The translations under genes and the position numbers were made by a program. Under the pieces are notes generated by a model. It was not told where the DNA came from and did no database searches. It worked only from the letters and a program-made list of their open reading frames with translations. From positions 1 through 64,000 of the forward strand of contig WSUB01000135.1 in NCBI GenBank assembly GCA_019633425.1: a DNA stretch of 64,000 bases. Reading direction: 5' to 3'. Below are positions 23,855 through 35,982 of the stretch, piece by piece (position 1 is the first letter of the stretch; every line of letters begins with the position of its first letter). The stretch comes from Tulasnella sp. 424 (lineage: Eukaryota; Basidiomycota; Agaricomycetes; Cantharellales; Tulasnellaceae).

Positions 23855-26800
23855 ATGGCGGACGAAGATGAATTCGAGTTTGACGACATAGATGAAGATA
23901 CGCTCAATGCAATTGCGGAGATTGAGAGCAAAGCAATTACAGCTACTCAAGTCAAAGCCGAGTCAAGCGTACCACCAGCTTCCGGGCTAAACAACCCGGC
24001 GGGTTTCCGAGGAGCAGCTTCTTTCGCTCGTCCAGGCCCACCACCACCAAAACGACCTCGTACGGAAGCATGGAAACCTCAGCCAACATCAAAGGCGGGG
24101 TTCAATCCTGCTGGTGATCGTCCAGCCGCTACCGCCACAAACAAAGCGGTCCAACCTAGCAAACCGACTTCGACACGCGCCAAGTCGACTTTTGAAGACT
24201 TTGACTTTGTCCCCGATATATCTATCACTCTAGATGGGACTTACACTGTGACAGCCACGGGGTCCAAGGTTCCGAATACGACCCCGAGTCATGCTGTTCC
24301 GGCACGACAACCAGACCCGACTCCACCGAACAGCACTATCAATCCCAAAGCAGCAAATACAGGGCTCAAACCCATTACTGGGTCAACGTTTCAACGACCT
24401 CCATCAAGAGCCAACTCTCCCGCTACCTTCGCTGGACCCGCACCACCTTCCACCCATGCACCAAACCGATCAAACCTCGCACCACCTCAACAACCCAACC
24501 GCCAAAGGTCCACATCACCCGTTCCAGGCCCCTTGGGCTCCCAAACGAATAATTTCCAAAACAGCACAGCTCGGACTAAACCTCCAGGGCCGCTGTTTAA
24601 GCCTTCGATACAACGTGCTGGCCACTCGTACCAAGCTCAGCCTAGTCAACTTGAATCAACGTATGTGGCTGCTGGAGACTCAGCTCCTCGAGCTCCGTTT
24701 TCCGCACTTGGTTCGCAGGATGTTAAGCAGAGAAGCTTTAGAGAGCAGTCTCTCGCTCGTGCCGCTGCAGCTCCTTCGGCGGATGATACTGATCTGCAAA
24801 AACAGCTTGAACAGGTGGGCTTGGTGTCTGCCTACAAGAGAATCTTGTATCTAACACCTCCTGCCTAGCTTCGGCTAGAAACTGAGGCTCTCAAGGCTTC
24901 CTTGCAAAAAGCTCAGGAGGAGAAGATGATGAAGGAAGGGGAAGCGAGCAACATGAAACGTGCTCTCGAGAAGGTGTGATTCGGGAGCGTTCTTTTTAAT
25001 TTGTCCAGCACCTTCTCAACTGTGATTTTGTCCAGCAAAACCAACAACACGCCTCCGATGTCGCCCGCGTTAAAGCGGAACGCGACGCTAAAGTATCCGT
25101 GGAAATTGAAGCCCAAAACGCACTGAAGGCTCAGATTGAGGCATTAAAAGCCAAATTGAACTTTCAAAAGATCGAATCAGAAGCCTCGTCTGGCAAATGG
25201 AGTACAAGAAAGCCGAACCAGCTTGTGGGAGCAGGCAGTCAAGTGGGCCAGACTCCCAGTAGGCGCGTGAATGCTTTGGCGTTCACTGCAGATGCTTGGG
25301 CAGCGACACCTAGCCGGAGGACCTCGGTAACTCCGGCTCGGTCGTTTGGAGGCGGATTTGGTGTCTCGCAGATGCCAAAATCTGCAGGTCGAACATCGAG
25401 CCCTCTGAAAGGAATACTAGGCTCGGCCACGAAAGGGAAAGCGGTGAAGAGAGAGGGCCAGAAGCCAGGTAGGTCATTGTGGAACTCATCGAAGAAAATA
25501 TAAGTGACCGATCGTTTGCGAACATGTAGTCGCGGAGGAGCCGAGTTTCTCTATGTTCCACAACTCTTTCGCAAAGGGCGGTTCTCCAGTCAAGAAGCGG
25601 AGTGAGAAGGGTAAGACGAAGGACGTTGTCATGAGCTCTCCAACGAAGAGTTCGCCGGTCAAGGCTATGGTCATCGACGACGATGATGGATCGCCACGGA
25701 AAAGTCAACACTTCACACTGTCCCTGCCCAACGCGGACCTGGATACCGATCAAGATGACCTTGACCAAGCGGATGTTGAGCAATTCCCGGGGTTGCTACC
25801 TTCAGAGCCTCCACTGGAACCTTGGAGGATCGATTGGAGAGACGAGGTGATTATCTGTTTGCACTACCTACTTTGGCCAGCGTGCTGATGTTCCACTCGA
25901 CCATTAGATGCATTCGGTCATCTTCAGTCACGCGCACCACGACTTTATTGCAAGGCCCTACAAGGATGCCGACCTGACCATTCAGATCCTTGTCTCGACA
26001 CAAATTGAAGAGGGCGAGTCGGCCAAATATCGCAAGGCTTGCGGGCTCATCCTTTCTGCATTTACATTGCATCCCCGGAAAGAAGAATGGCCTGACGTAT
26101 CTCGTGACGTCTCTGAAGGATTGGTAATATGCGTAGATATTTTGACTCGTTTGAAATCGGTGAGAGCCGTCTCTTGTGTGCTTGGCCCATGTGTTGATTT
26201 GGCAACATTTCTCTCATAGTTGTCGACTCTTATACCTGTCTTGAAATTAATCGAAGCCCTTATAATTACGATCCCCCCATTCGCGTCCGACTTGCTTACA
26301 GCACAAACATTAGCCAACGACGCACCCCATGTATCCTTATTTGCAGCCTCCCTCGTTGCCATTATTGCGCAACACCTTGCGCCGCCTCCGGTCGACCTCA
26401 ACGACAAAGACAAGAGCAAAGATCCTCCTCCTCCTTGGGATAGGCTGAAGACAAGGCTCGGGGAGGCAGTTTTGGACGTCCTAGACGCGTTAATCTGGCA
26501 GGTTGAACCCGAATGCACTCTAAGGTGGGTTGCATGATGCAAGACTAGGTAGCCCTGGCAACTAACCCACCACGGACTTCCCGTAGGATGACAGCTCTAG
26601 TCAGTAAACCGGAGTGTCTCCTATATCTCATCAACTCGGGACAACCTCCGTGGGTTGTAAAGCGTGGTTTGCGTCTTCTTGTAATGTTTATTATCCGTGA
26701 GTTGCTCAGCCAATATCATGATAGTCGGGTCATCATTTTAAGATGTCACCCAACCGCAGATAAACCACTTATCAAGTTCGTACTTGGGTTGTATGGCCCC

Positions 26801-27680
26801 AACGGCGAGCCGGTGCCCCAATACGACCTCGCTCGCGTCCTCCTAATTCAAAGACTCTGCGGATATCTCATTCTGCCGCATCGATGGGCTTCTCATGTAG
26901 AGGTTCGTTCGGGCTGTAGGTTCAGGCTAATGATCTCGATTGACATGAGCTTGTTAGATCAATGGAATGGCGGGCAGTATCTTTACCTTCTTCGCGACTC
27001 TGACTGAGGTGCACGACGAAGGAACTAGTCTCCTCGTTGAATCGATTTGGGTTATCCCGTCCCTGATCGTGTTCTTGGCACACAATTCGGCTCGGTTATT
27101 TGAGGAAGACGAGAGCATCGTGAACGGAAGCGAGGAGGATCAGCTACTGTACGTTTTATCTTCCTCTTACCTTCTGTGTTGAGGGTCCTCACGAAACTAC
27201 TGCACGATAGCGCCGTTCGCTCGCTGTTCCGTGCATGTCACCTCCTGTGGCATACGGTTCGACCTGGGAGGGACGATGCTGTGGACTTGCGTCGACAGAT
27301 CCTCCAAGCCGCGGCTCGAGACCCCTTGCAGTTTAACGGGTTACATCACCTATTCATCCTGGCTTTCGGAAGGCTCAGCTATGCTGATCCACCCGATTTT
27401 CTAAAATCTGAACTCAAGGACACCACAACCAAGATGGGAGGTGAGCTTATAGACCAATGGAACTGTCCCGTCTGGATTTAGATACTAACTCGCCTGACAT
27501 CTGGTCCATTCCCTTCTTGATAAAGAGTTTGCCCGAGACCTGTTAGAGTCGGTCGTTGAAGGACCCGAGCTGGACAATATCTGGGAAGCATACCAGCAAT
27601 CTGACGAAACTGACGATGGGACGGCGGATGAAGAGGAGATGGCAAGACAGATGAGCATGGACGTCGAACATGATGGTTGA
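23855..27680 (+). CDS. ATRIP/Rad26/Ddc2-like DNA-damage checkpoint protein
   Basis: Likely partner of the ATR/Mec1 kinase that recruits it to RPA-coated single-stranded DNA. Exons 23855-24814, 24869-24973, 25036-25468, 25530-25846, 25908-26159, 26220-26524, 26587-26696, 26760-26902, 26958-27148, 27184-27440, 27526-27680, giving 1,075 residues. Very acidic N-terminus (DEDEFEFDDIDEDTLNAIAE), like the RPA-binding checkpoint recruitment motif. A disordered Pro/Ser region of about 270 residues follows. A heptad-rich coiled coil lies at about 315-405 (exons 1-3). The C-terminal half is all-helical and repeat-like. The order acidic motif, linker, coiled coil and helical domain is that of ATRIP. Individual motifs are weak, so the name is inference. 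An out-of-frame ATG lies 5 nt upstream. Confidence 0.6.
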
Positions 27681-30600
27681 CAGGATGTCGGCGATAGTTA
27701 ACGTTTGGTCCACTTATTTACACTACTTTATCCTCTTCGCAATTCTGTACTTGACGAACTCCTGAATGCCTATTGGTCACGATCCTGGTCGTAAGTACCT
27801 TCTCTTGCTTGGCAACTCAGGACAGGACACAGGTTCCGAACTCCTTCCGCTCCAACTCTGGGTTATCTATTGCACTCACGCCCTCGATGTCAGCCGGAAT
27901 CACGGGCAACGTACTTAGTGGAGCTGGGTAGAGGTTACAAAATCACGTGTCGGGGCTGCCCAGAGCAACTTACAAGGGATTCAACGCACCGATGACGCCA
28001 GCACTGGTGCCAGGGATCAATTGCTTGCCGTCAATCGATCGCAAGCATAACCTAGATCCCTCATACTAGTGAGAGCTGATGCAACTTAGACTCTTCTGCC
28101 ATCGCAACTCTGGGAAATCAACCTGTGAACTCTCCCAAGCCGCTTGTGAGTCGTGACACAACAGCACGAAAGGAGGCCCGCATTAAACCTTGGTAGACCT
28201 CACAAACTCTCGTGTAATTGACAAGAACCTTTCCTGGCCGATCTGGGCAGGACATCTCCGGGGAATGCTCGAAGATCAACCTACGCTCCAAGCTCTCGGG
28301 ATGAAGGAACGAATGGAATAAAGCCGTGAGGAGTGTAGATGAAAAGCTCCCAAAAAAAACACACAAGGAGCGAGGGAGTCACTTGATTCGCAGCCGATGA
28401 TCGGTGGTTCAGTAGAACGGGGACCCTAAAGCTGTGGGACTCGGAGGGCGCCTCGACGGCCAACCCTTTTCGATCATCGATGCGGCAGTGAACTTTGGAC
28501 CGGACTAGAGGGCTTTTGCACCTTAACAGTCTCAAAAAGATAAGCAGACTTGGTTCTCTCTGTCCGGAAGATCCACGATTACCTCGCGTTTTGTCGATTG
28601 AATAGGTCACGGACACCGCACTAACCGAACCCGTATCTTGAGGGGACGTAAAGGGTTCCATTAGCGACATAAGATCGCTGGCCTCTCGTTATTGTTGCGA
28701 TGACCGTTTTGCTGCCTTTCCGCATCACAAGGGAAACGGGGCGGGGGCTTCGCCTGACTGCTTAGGGGTTGTGACGTGATTCACAGACGAAGTACTCGAC
28801 CTTTTCGGGCCAGCAACATCTCTATTCTCAAGTACTCTGATCCCAGGAGCGAGGAAATAAAGAGAGGTGGTGCCGAAGATCTTTTGTTGCCCGAAGAAAG
28901 GGATTAGTTCCTTGAAAGCCACTTCTTCCTCGTCATCCACGAGCACAGCGTCGGTGGACGTGATGGAAGAACATGTCTCGCATACGCCATGCAACAGGCA
29001 CTCGGTCTGCACGATGGTCCTCTTCAACGCTACTCAGCCTGGAGAGTCCGGGCGGACTGCAGGGCATTGTGCGCTGCATCTTACTGGCGAGAACTGGTTT
29101 TGAACCACCGCATAGATCTTGTACAACTAGAGGCAATCTGGCTCGTCTGTGTTGAACTTCTGATATCTCCTCGAATTCTGCCCTCCCTACCACCCGTCAT
29201 GAATATCATGTATGAGGAGGTAATGAAGTATTATCGCCCTCAAATATCTTTGGCTGGATCTAATGGCCGATGACCTCGGCTTTGGTCTTCACCAAACTTC
29301 CTATTGAGTCTCCAAAGTCGCCTATACGACTTTGTGCCGCGAGTCCTCTTGATTATAGCCTATCCCACTGGTCTCACCAGAGAGTAAACCCGAAGGAGCC
29401 CCTGCAGCGGCATCGCATTGTACTGCAGCCCAACGAGTGAGAGCATCGAGTGCTCTGGGGTTTATAATCGCATTTTCTGTCTACTTCACACCTTGTTGCC
29501 GATCAGGCAAGAATAGGGCGAAGTGCATTGGTCGAACTTTGAGGCTAGTGGTATTGATCCCAAGGTCAACAGTCCCCCAAACCCAAACCCATATCTCACA
29601 GAGCATAGGGGGGCTAGCTATCTAGCTCTGGAGCTTGCCGAGGGACGGACCAAATGAATTCTTCGAACGTTGGAGTCGTTTCCAGTGGGTTACTGTATGG
29701 TGATCAAGTTCTGCTCGCGCCATCCATATGTCTGTTCTGTGGAGCATGGCACTGGAAAAAGTTGAACGAGATAACGAGATGGCCGCTGACTTGGTTACAG
29801 AGATTACAGTCTTTCCTCCGATTCGCTGGGGGATCAAGGTGGGAAACCCTGTCCTTGGCATAGCGTGAATCGTAGATAACCAAACTTCCAACAGGAGCTG
29901 GCCGATAACACTGGCGTGGTGTGTTTATCTCCCTTTTCTCCTCTCTGTGTTAAACTTTCCGCTTTGTTTGCTCGCCGTTGCTTAGCTGCCCTTCCTACTC
30001 AACCTGGGGTGTTTCCATCACGTCCAAGGTTCACTAGCACGGACTTGCAGTGACCAATCCTCAGCGGACCAGATAGGACTCGACTTGGTCCACAGTCCAA
30101 GCTAAACTCAATGCCCGCTCATATACTCTCTCAGGCTGAGAAGGAGGAGTGTTATCGTCGGTGCAACTGGATCGAAGGTTTTCCCTTGCCCCCTCTCTCT
30201 CCACGTCGCGCTGGGCGTCGCATACCTTAATTTCATATAAACGAAGCCCTTCGTCAGTTTTAAGATATACAACCGTCGGTCGGGTTGCTTCTTCGCGACT
30301 TGCCGAAACTCGATCATTCAATAATGCCTAAGGCCCCAAAGTACCGAGGATGCGCCTTACTTTTCCTTCCCAGCGCCCCCCCGCCACGTCACTGCGTCAT
30401 CGCACGTTCGGCCTTATCCGACGGGGGTAAAGCGCGACGCACTTTTCCTCCTTTTTCCGCAAAGGTAAAAATTTCCAACGGGGCGAAGCACCACGCTGGC
30501 TGTGAACGCTTCGATGAAGCTACCACGCGCTCGTTTCCACCTCCTTCCAATCCCCCGCCTTTCCGCGGTCCCTTGAACTCTACTCGTCCAATACTCGCGC

Positions 30601-33600
30601 ACATAAATGGCTGTTCATTTATCTCCACGAACCTGAGCGGTACTTACTTCTGTATATGCTACGACCGTTCGTAAAAAGTATACGTTGACAAAGGAGGAGA
30701 AAAATTAAGATTCGAAACTGTAACGACCCTTGTACGACAACGATAAGCGGGCAAATAGTAGAAAAGGGAGGATATACGGGCCGACTCTTTCCCGACCTTT
30801 ATGGCGTTAAGCAGACTCTGTCCCAACCTCTTTCGAGAACGGAACACGAGGAACGTTTGTTGGCAACAATAAAGTACTGGGGTTGGAGCGGGCACCTACG
30901 GGTGTGGTGAGACAAGGGATGAAGCTACCTCTCGGGCGGCACTTTTACCTTGCACACGCAACGCGCCTGCGCCATTGCCACCCTTCATTGCGCGAAGAGG
31001 GACGGAGGACAGCGGGAGCGCTTTGGCTGGCTGACTCTCCCTGGACGCGCGTACAATGAATTGAACGTAAAAGACACGCCTCACGCCGTTCCCCTGCCGG
31101 ACGTGCGAGACCATGAAGTCTGTGTGCATGCGACGAGTTTCATTTACTACCCAAAAGTAATTATCGTCGTAACACCCGAGCTCGTCCTCCCAGCTAACAC
31201 GGGGCTTATCTATCGGGTGTGACTCGAATTTATGAGCGCTTATGGATCGGGATCAGGTCGAGCAATTCAGCCAGTCCAGCCTCCATTTCTTGTCTGATCA
31301 TGTTTCCGCTTCCACCCCCTCCCCAGTAACCAAGCTACAATCTTCCGAAGTATTACGACCTAGAGTTCGTCTCTTCTCAACCACGGGAAAGGAAGGGGAG
31401 GGGGAGGGGGAGATAGAACAACGAGGATTCGTCCTTTCCGTCCCATGGCAAAGGAAAGCTCAATCCTCCGAGTCGGGATCTCGGACCTGGGGCATCCGGA
31501 ATCTTCCATCACGTGACGCTAATTCCTCGAGCTTATCGAGCCTCTCGTGCCGAGAATCCCTTTCAATGCGTTGCCGGAACCTGTGTGGAAACGTGTTTTT
31601 TTCTCTCTCTTTTTTTGATTCCCAACAGCCTGGACCCCGGATGGGTCTCGAGCTGCTCAGGGTAAGCTCAGCTGTTCAGTGGATTCCAGACAGGGACCCA
31701 ACCCAGTGAGCGAGCTAAGCCATCTGCGCCTAATACGGCCTGAAGGCCTTTTGGATGGTGATTATCTCTCTAGCTCTGTCATAAACAGCAATGGGTCCCT
31801 ACGTACGTGCAGCCATGCAGGAAAAGGGGACTCGCTCTGAACAGGTTCGAGACACTGAAAAGAAAACTACTAGAGCTAAATACCGCGTTGTCCTGTGGTC
31901 ACTCTGGGGATGGGAGGTCGTCGAGCTCTCTCGGTTCGACGAAATTGCACCCGAGCTCGACATGATCTGACTATCTTTTCTTTTTGAATTTGACAATCGC
32001 TTGGGAATGAATGAATGAATCTGTGGACTAGGGAGATGAGGAGACAACGGAGAGGAGAAAGGGAGTGACGGGGAAAAAGGCCCAGTCCAAAATGTGCAAG
32101 GCTCAGACGAGGTTTGAGCTCACTGTGGCTCCAGGCCTCTCACAGGACAGGAGGCGGGCCTTTTGACGTGGTCAGCAAAATGAAAACGATAATTAGATTA
32201 TTTTTTTGGTATAATGGAAAGGGGGCGCGCGCGTGCGGGCGTCAGTGGGTGGTGTAGGCGCGCAGAGAGAGGGTTCAAGCCCAGCATGAAGGCCCAACAA
32301 GCTTGGAACTAGGATCGTGAACGAGCACCTGAGAGAGGTACACGTACAAGCTCGTCATGCGCGTTGCGATGAAGGAGCACAGGACGTACAGTTTACAGAA
32401 TAAGGTGTGTCGACCGGAGGACGAGACCTCTGAGTGGTCCAGAAAAGGTCAGCCAGACTCCCCTCATCAATTCCGGCTCGTGCAGTCGGTCACCTGTAAG
32501 CAAGGCGCTCCACCCCTTTGCCGGTAGGGTGTCCTGCAGATCAGCTGTCAACTCCTGAATTCCCGTTTAACAGCACTATTAAGTCGGAGTGTGGAAACAC
32601 GTTGTTGTCCGCTTCAACGGCGTCCTAAAAACGCGTGTAAAACGTACATTTACTTTTGTTAATGCACAGCACATGACGCGGGAAGGGGAGGGCGCGCGAA
32701 GCACGAGGCACAGCGACGACCAGAAGAGAGACATTCGAGACCGTAATGCCCAGAGTCCGTCGATGGGAGAAGTCCCCAAGAGGGGGAGGGTGACGAGGCG
32801 GGATCGAATCTTGTTCTTACGTAGTTCCTCCCCTTTCCTGAGAGCGGTGAATTCGAGTGAAGGGTGGAGATGGTTTTACGACGAACGAAGGTGCTGAGGT
32901 GCAAACGCTCGGTCAATGCACACGACCGGGCGAGGGTGGGGGATGATCGTGACTGGGTGTTTCTTATGATGGGAAGGCTTTCGGCGACCTTTGAGCGAGA
33001 GACTCGACCTTTCCCGACGCCTCATTCATCACGAGAACACCCCTGGCCTTGAGATGGGAGAAGGGAGAAGGAGAGGGACCTTGGAAGATGATGATGAGAG
33101 TCGGCGGCGGGAGCTCAACTTCGCCACGATCTGAGAGTGCAACCGACGCATTAGGAAATGAGGGGTATTTGCAAAAGTCGAGCAACGAAAGTGTTGCGTG
33201 CGTAATAGGGTGTGTTTCTTTTTTTTCATTCTCCGTCCGAAGAAGGCCCGTCGTCGCACCTGCACGCAGAGAGAGAGAGATGGCGGGAGACCGACAGAAA
33301 GCGCGCGCCGAGTAAAGAGACGTCATACCGAGAATGGATTAGTAGCCGCGCGCACCGCGCCCTCGTAATAATGGAGGAGCCCAAATACCCCGCACAAAAC
33401 CTTGAAGGCCATAGATAAGGACGAGTTGCTTGGACAACAGAAGATACGGTTCAGATGCTCCGTCGTTTCTCTCTCTCGCCCAAAAGGATCGCCCGGAAAA
33501 GAGGGATGACGAGCTAAACGTCGGTTCCTCCGAAAATGAGAGGGGGAAGGGGAATGGGTGCTCTTGGTGGCGATACAGGCTTGGAGCGAGAGTCTAGGTG

Positions 33601-34308
33601 TAAGTCCGGATGTCTGAGCCGAACGGCAGCGCGCGGCCGGGGAATTTTGGGTTTGAGGCCTGGACTCTGAGGACCCTGAGAGCAAAAACCACAACACAAC
33701 CCCCGCACACGCCCCTTTGGCTGATGGCAACTCCCGTCTTCATTCATCAAATACAATACCATTGCTCGACTGTATTCTGACTCGACGTCGAGCAAGTGGG
33801 TTTGGTAGAGAGGAAAGAAAGGAGGGGAGGAATGTCGCAGAAATCCATCGATGGAAAGGAAGGAAGGGGGATGGTTTATGGTGCGGATTGACTGGAAAAG
33901 GAAGGATGGGGTTTGAAGGTTGGGGGTTGGGCCCTAATGGCCTTGAATGACGAAACAACGGGATGGGTCTCGCCTCTGGGGCCTCGTGCTGACCCCCAAC
34001 TTCCTCCCAAATCTTCCTAAAGGCCTTTCCACCATTCTGGACTCTCTCGCTCTGTCTCTCTCTTCCCGCATCCCACTACAAAAATCCCACTCGTCCATTT
34101 CCTCCAACTCCTCACAGCTCCTCCTCTCCACCGCCCCTCCCATCCACCGCCACTCAGCTCCACCCAAATCTAAAAGTCAGTAGTAGAAACACCCTATTCC
34201 TCATATCTCCCCTCTCAAGGCCTGACATTGACACATATTTCTTTCTCCCCCTCCCTTAGAACACCATCTCCCTCAACAATACAATCTTCATCCCCTCTAA
34301 CGAGCATA
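27681..34308. other. 6.6 kb gene-poor region upstream of the C2H2 regulator
   Basis: No open frame has a recognisable domain or consistent codon pattern. Many A/T homopolymer runs (31,596-31,618; 32,200; 33,211), an alternating GCGCGCGCGTGCG tract at 32,225-32,237, GAAT tandem repeats near 32,008, GA runs near 33,270, and a long pyrimidine-rich stretch at 34,010-34,300 just before the ATG. Short frames around 28,725-29,273 on both strands could be remains of a gene, but I cannot support one. The layout fits an extended promoter or long leader, perhaps with non-coding transcripts. Confidence 0.5.
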
Positions 34309-35982
34309 ATGGACATTCGTAAACTTGTACGTTGCACCCCATCCTTACCGATGGGTTCACTCGGCTAATTACCGGGTTGTCACTCGCTTAACAGGTCAAC
34401 CAAGGCCAAGCCCGCCCCGACGTCTCCGACGCTCGCGAATGGTCGACGCACCAGACCCTCCCCCCATTCTCTGCCATGTTCCCCGACCCAAATTACGCAG
34501 CGGCAACTGGTGAGCTTTACTTTTTTATTTCTCTTGACTCGGTATCTTGCCACGCAAAATAGACTCACACCTCCTTTCTCTTTTTCCTTTCCCAGGTTAT
34601 CATTATCCACTCCCTCCCCAGGGTGAAGGAGGATATTCTGCAGCTTACCCTCAATACACTGCTTACCACCAGCCTCAAGCTCAGCAGCAACAACAGCAGC
34701 CGCAGCAAGTGTTCCTCTCCCAGCAATTCTCAACACCATCTAAATTCGCCCCCGCCCCCGCCTCCGCTTCCCGTGGTCCCGCAACTTCCGCAGAGCGCAG
34801 GTCGCTCGGCACTCCTTCATCCTCTTCCACTGAGGACGACGAAGACGACGATATGTCCGACAGCGCCGCTTCATCAGGATCCGGAGGCTCCAACACCCCT
34901 CTCCCGCCTTATCACGCTCAAGCTCCACAGCACCACCAGCAAGTCTTCATCGACACCTCTTCCACCACCTCCCCTCAAAGCTCTTCGCCCTCCAGCCCAT
35001 CGGCCGAAGGCGTTGACTACGTGTGCGAGGATTGCGGTGTTTCCTACTCGAGGGCTCCCGATCTGAGGAGACACAAGGCTAGCGTGCATGGCGATCGAGC
35101 AAGCGGCGAGAAAGTGTGAGTCGTGGTGCCCCGAGTCGGGAGTTTCGAATCCTGAGGACTGACGCATCTCGCTTTGGCAGTGCTGCTACCTTCCCTTGCG
35201 AAGTGTGTGGACAGGTTCTCTTGTCTAGCCATGGCTATCAGGGACACATGCGTCGACAGTGAGTTCGCTTTCTTCCGCCAAATCTCCTTCCGAGGCAATC
35301 TATCTAACCCCAATCGCCCCTCTCTCTCAGCTACGATGAACGTCCTTTCGTCTGCGAAGCTCCCTTCTGCGGCAAGGCTTTCCACGACTCTGCCACCCTC
35401 GCCCGCCATCGTCGCACCCACTCCACCGAACACAAGTTCGAATGCGACTTCTGCGGCCGTCGGTTCAAGCGCAAAGACAACTTGAACACCCATCGCAAGA
35501 AGCATCAAGTTGGCGGCGAGTCGATCAACCCCAACCTCCTCCGCAAGCCCGTCACCCGCGTCTCTTCGTCGTCTGCAACTCAGAGCGAGAACGGTGGTAG
35601 CAGCGCTTCTGGCAGCCCTGGATCGACTCCTCAGATCCCATCGTACGGTGAACTCCCCCTCGCGAGCCCACCCTACCAGGCCTTGCCTACTCAGCAGCCG
35701 CAACCTCCCGTCCCTCACTACACCTCCATCGACCAGCACGCCGCTCATCATCAACAACAGCCTCCTCACTTCCACCTCCACCAGTCGCAGTACCCTCCTC
35801 AGATGTACCAGGCTCCTCCTTACTACCAGCAATTCCAGCAACCCGCTCCTCAGCCTCAGCAGGTGCAGGGCATCTACGGCCGACCTACTGGTTTCCCCAT
35901 GGGTGCAGTGAAAGCCGAGGAGATGAACGATATGGAGTACCGCAGGATGAGGATGGCTCATTTGCCCCCGGCTGCTCGATAA
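34309..35982 (+). CDS. C2H2 zinc-finger transcription factor with four fingers
   Basis: Nuclear DNA-binding regulator. Exons 34309-34326 (18 nt, MDIRKL only), 34395-34509, 34596-35115, 35181-35258, 35331-35982, giving 460 residues. Four C2H2 fingers lie in the middle: C188/C191/H204/H209, C224/C227/H240/H244, C252/C257/H270/H274 and C282/C285/H298/H302; fingers 3 and 4 have the classical linker-like spacing. The N-terminal third has a Gln-rich run (from CAG/CAA codons near 34,680) and an acidic Ser block. The C-terminal third is Pro/Gln/His/Tyr-rich. Both suggest activation domains. It stands alone in almost 10 kb of non-coding DNA. Which family member it is cannot be told from finger sequence by eye. 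Confidence 0.9.

Noticed and set aside
28725..29273. Opposed open frames that might be a small gene
   Set aside because: No domain, no convincing start or splice sites, and both strands are equally open.
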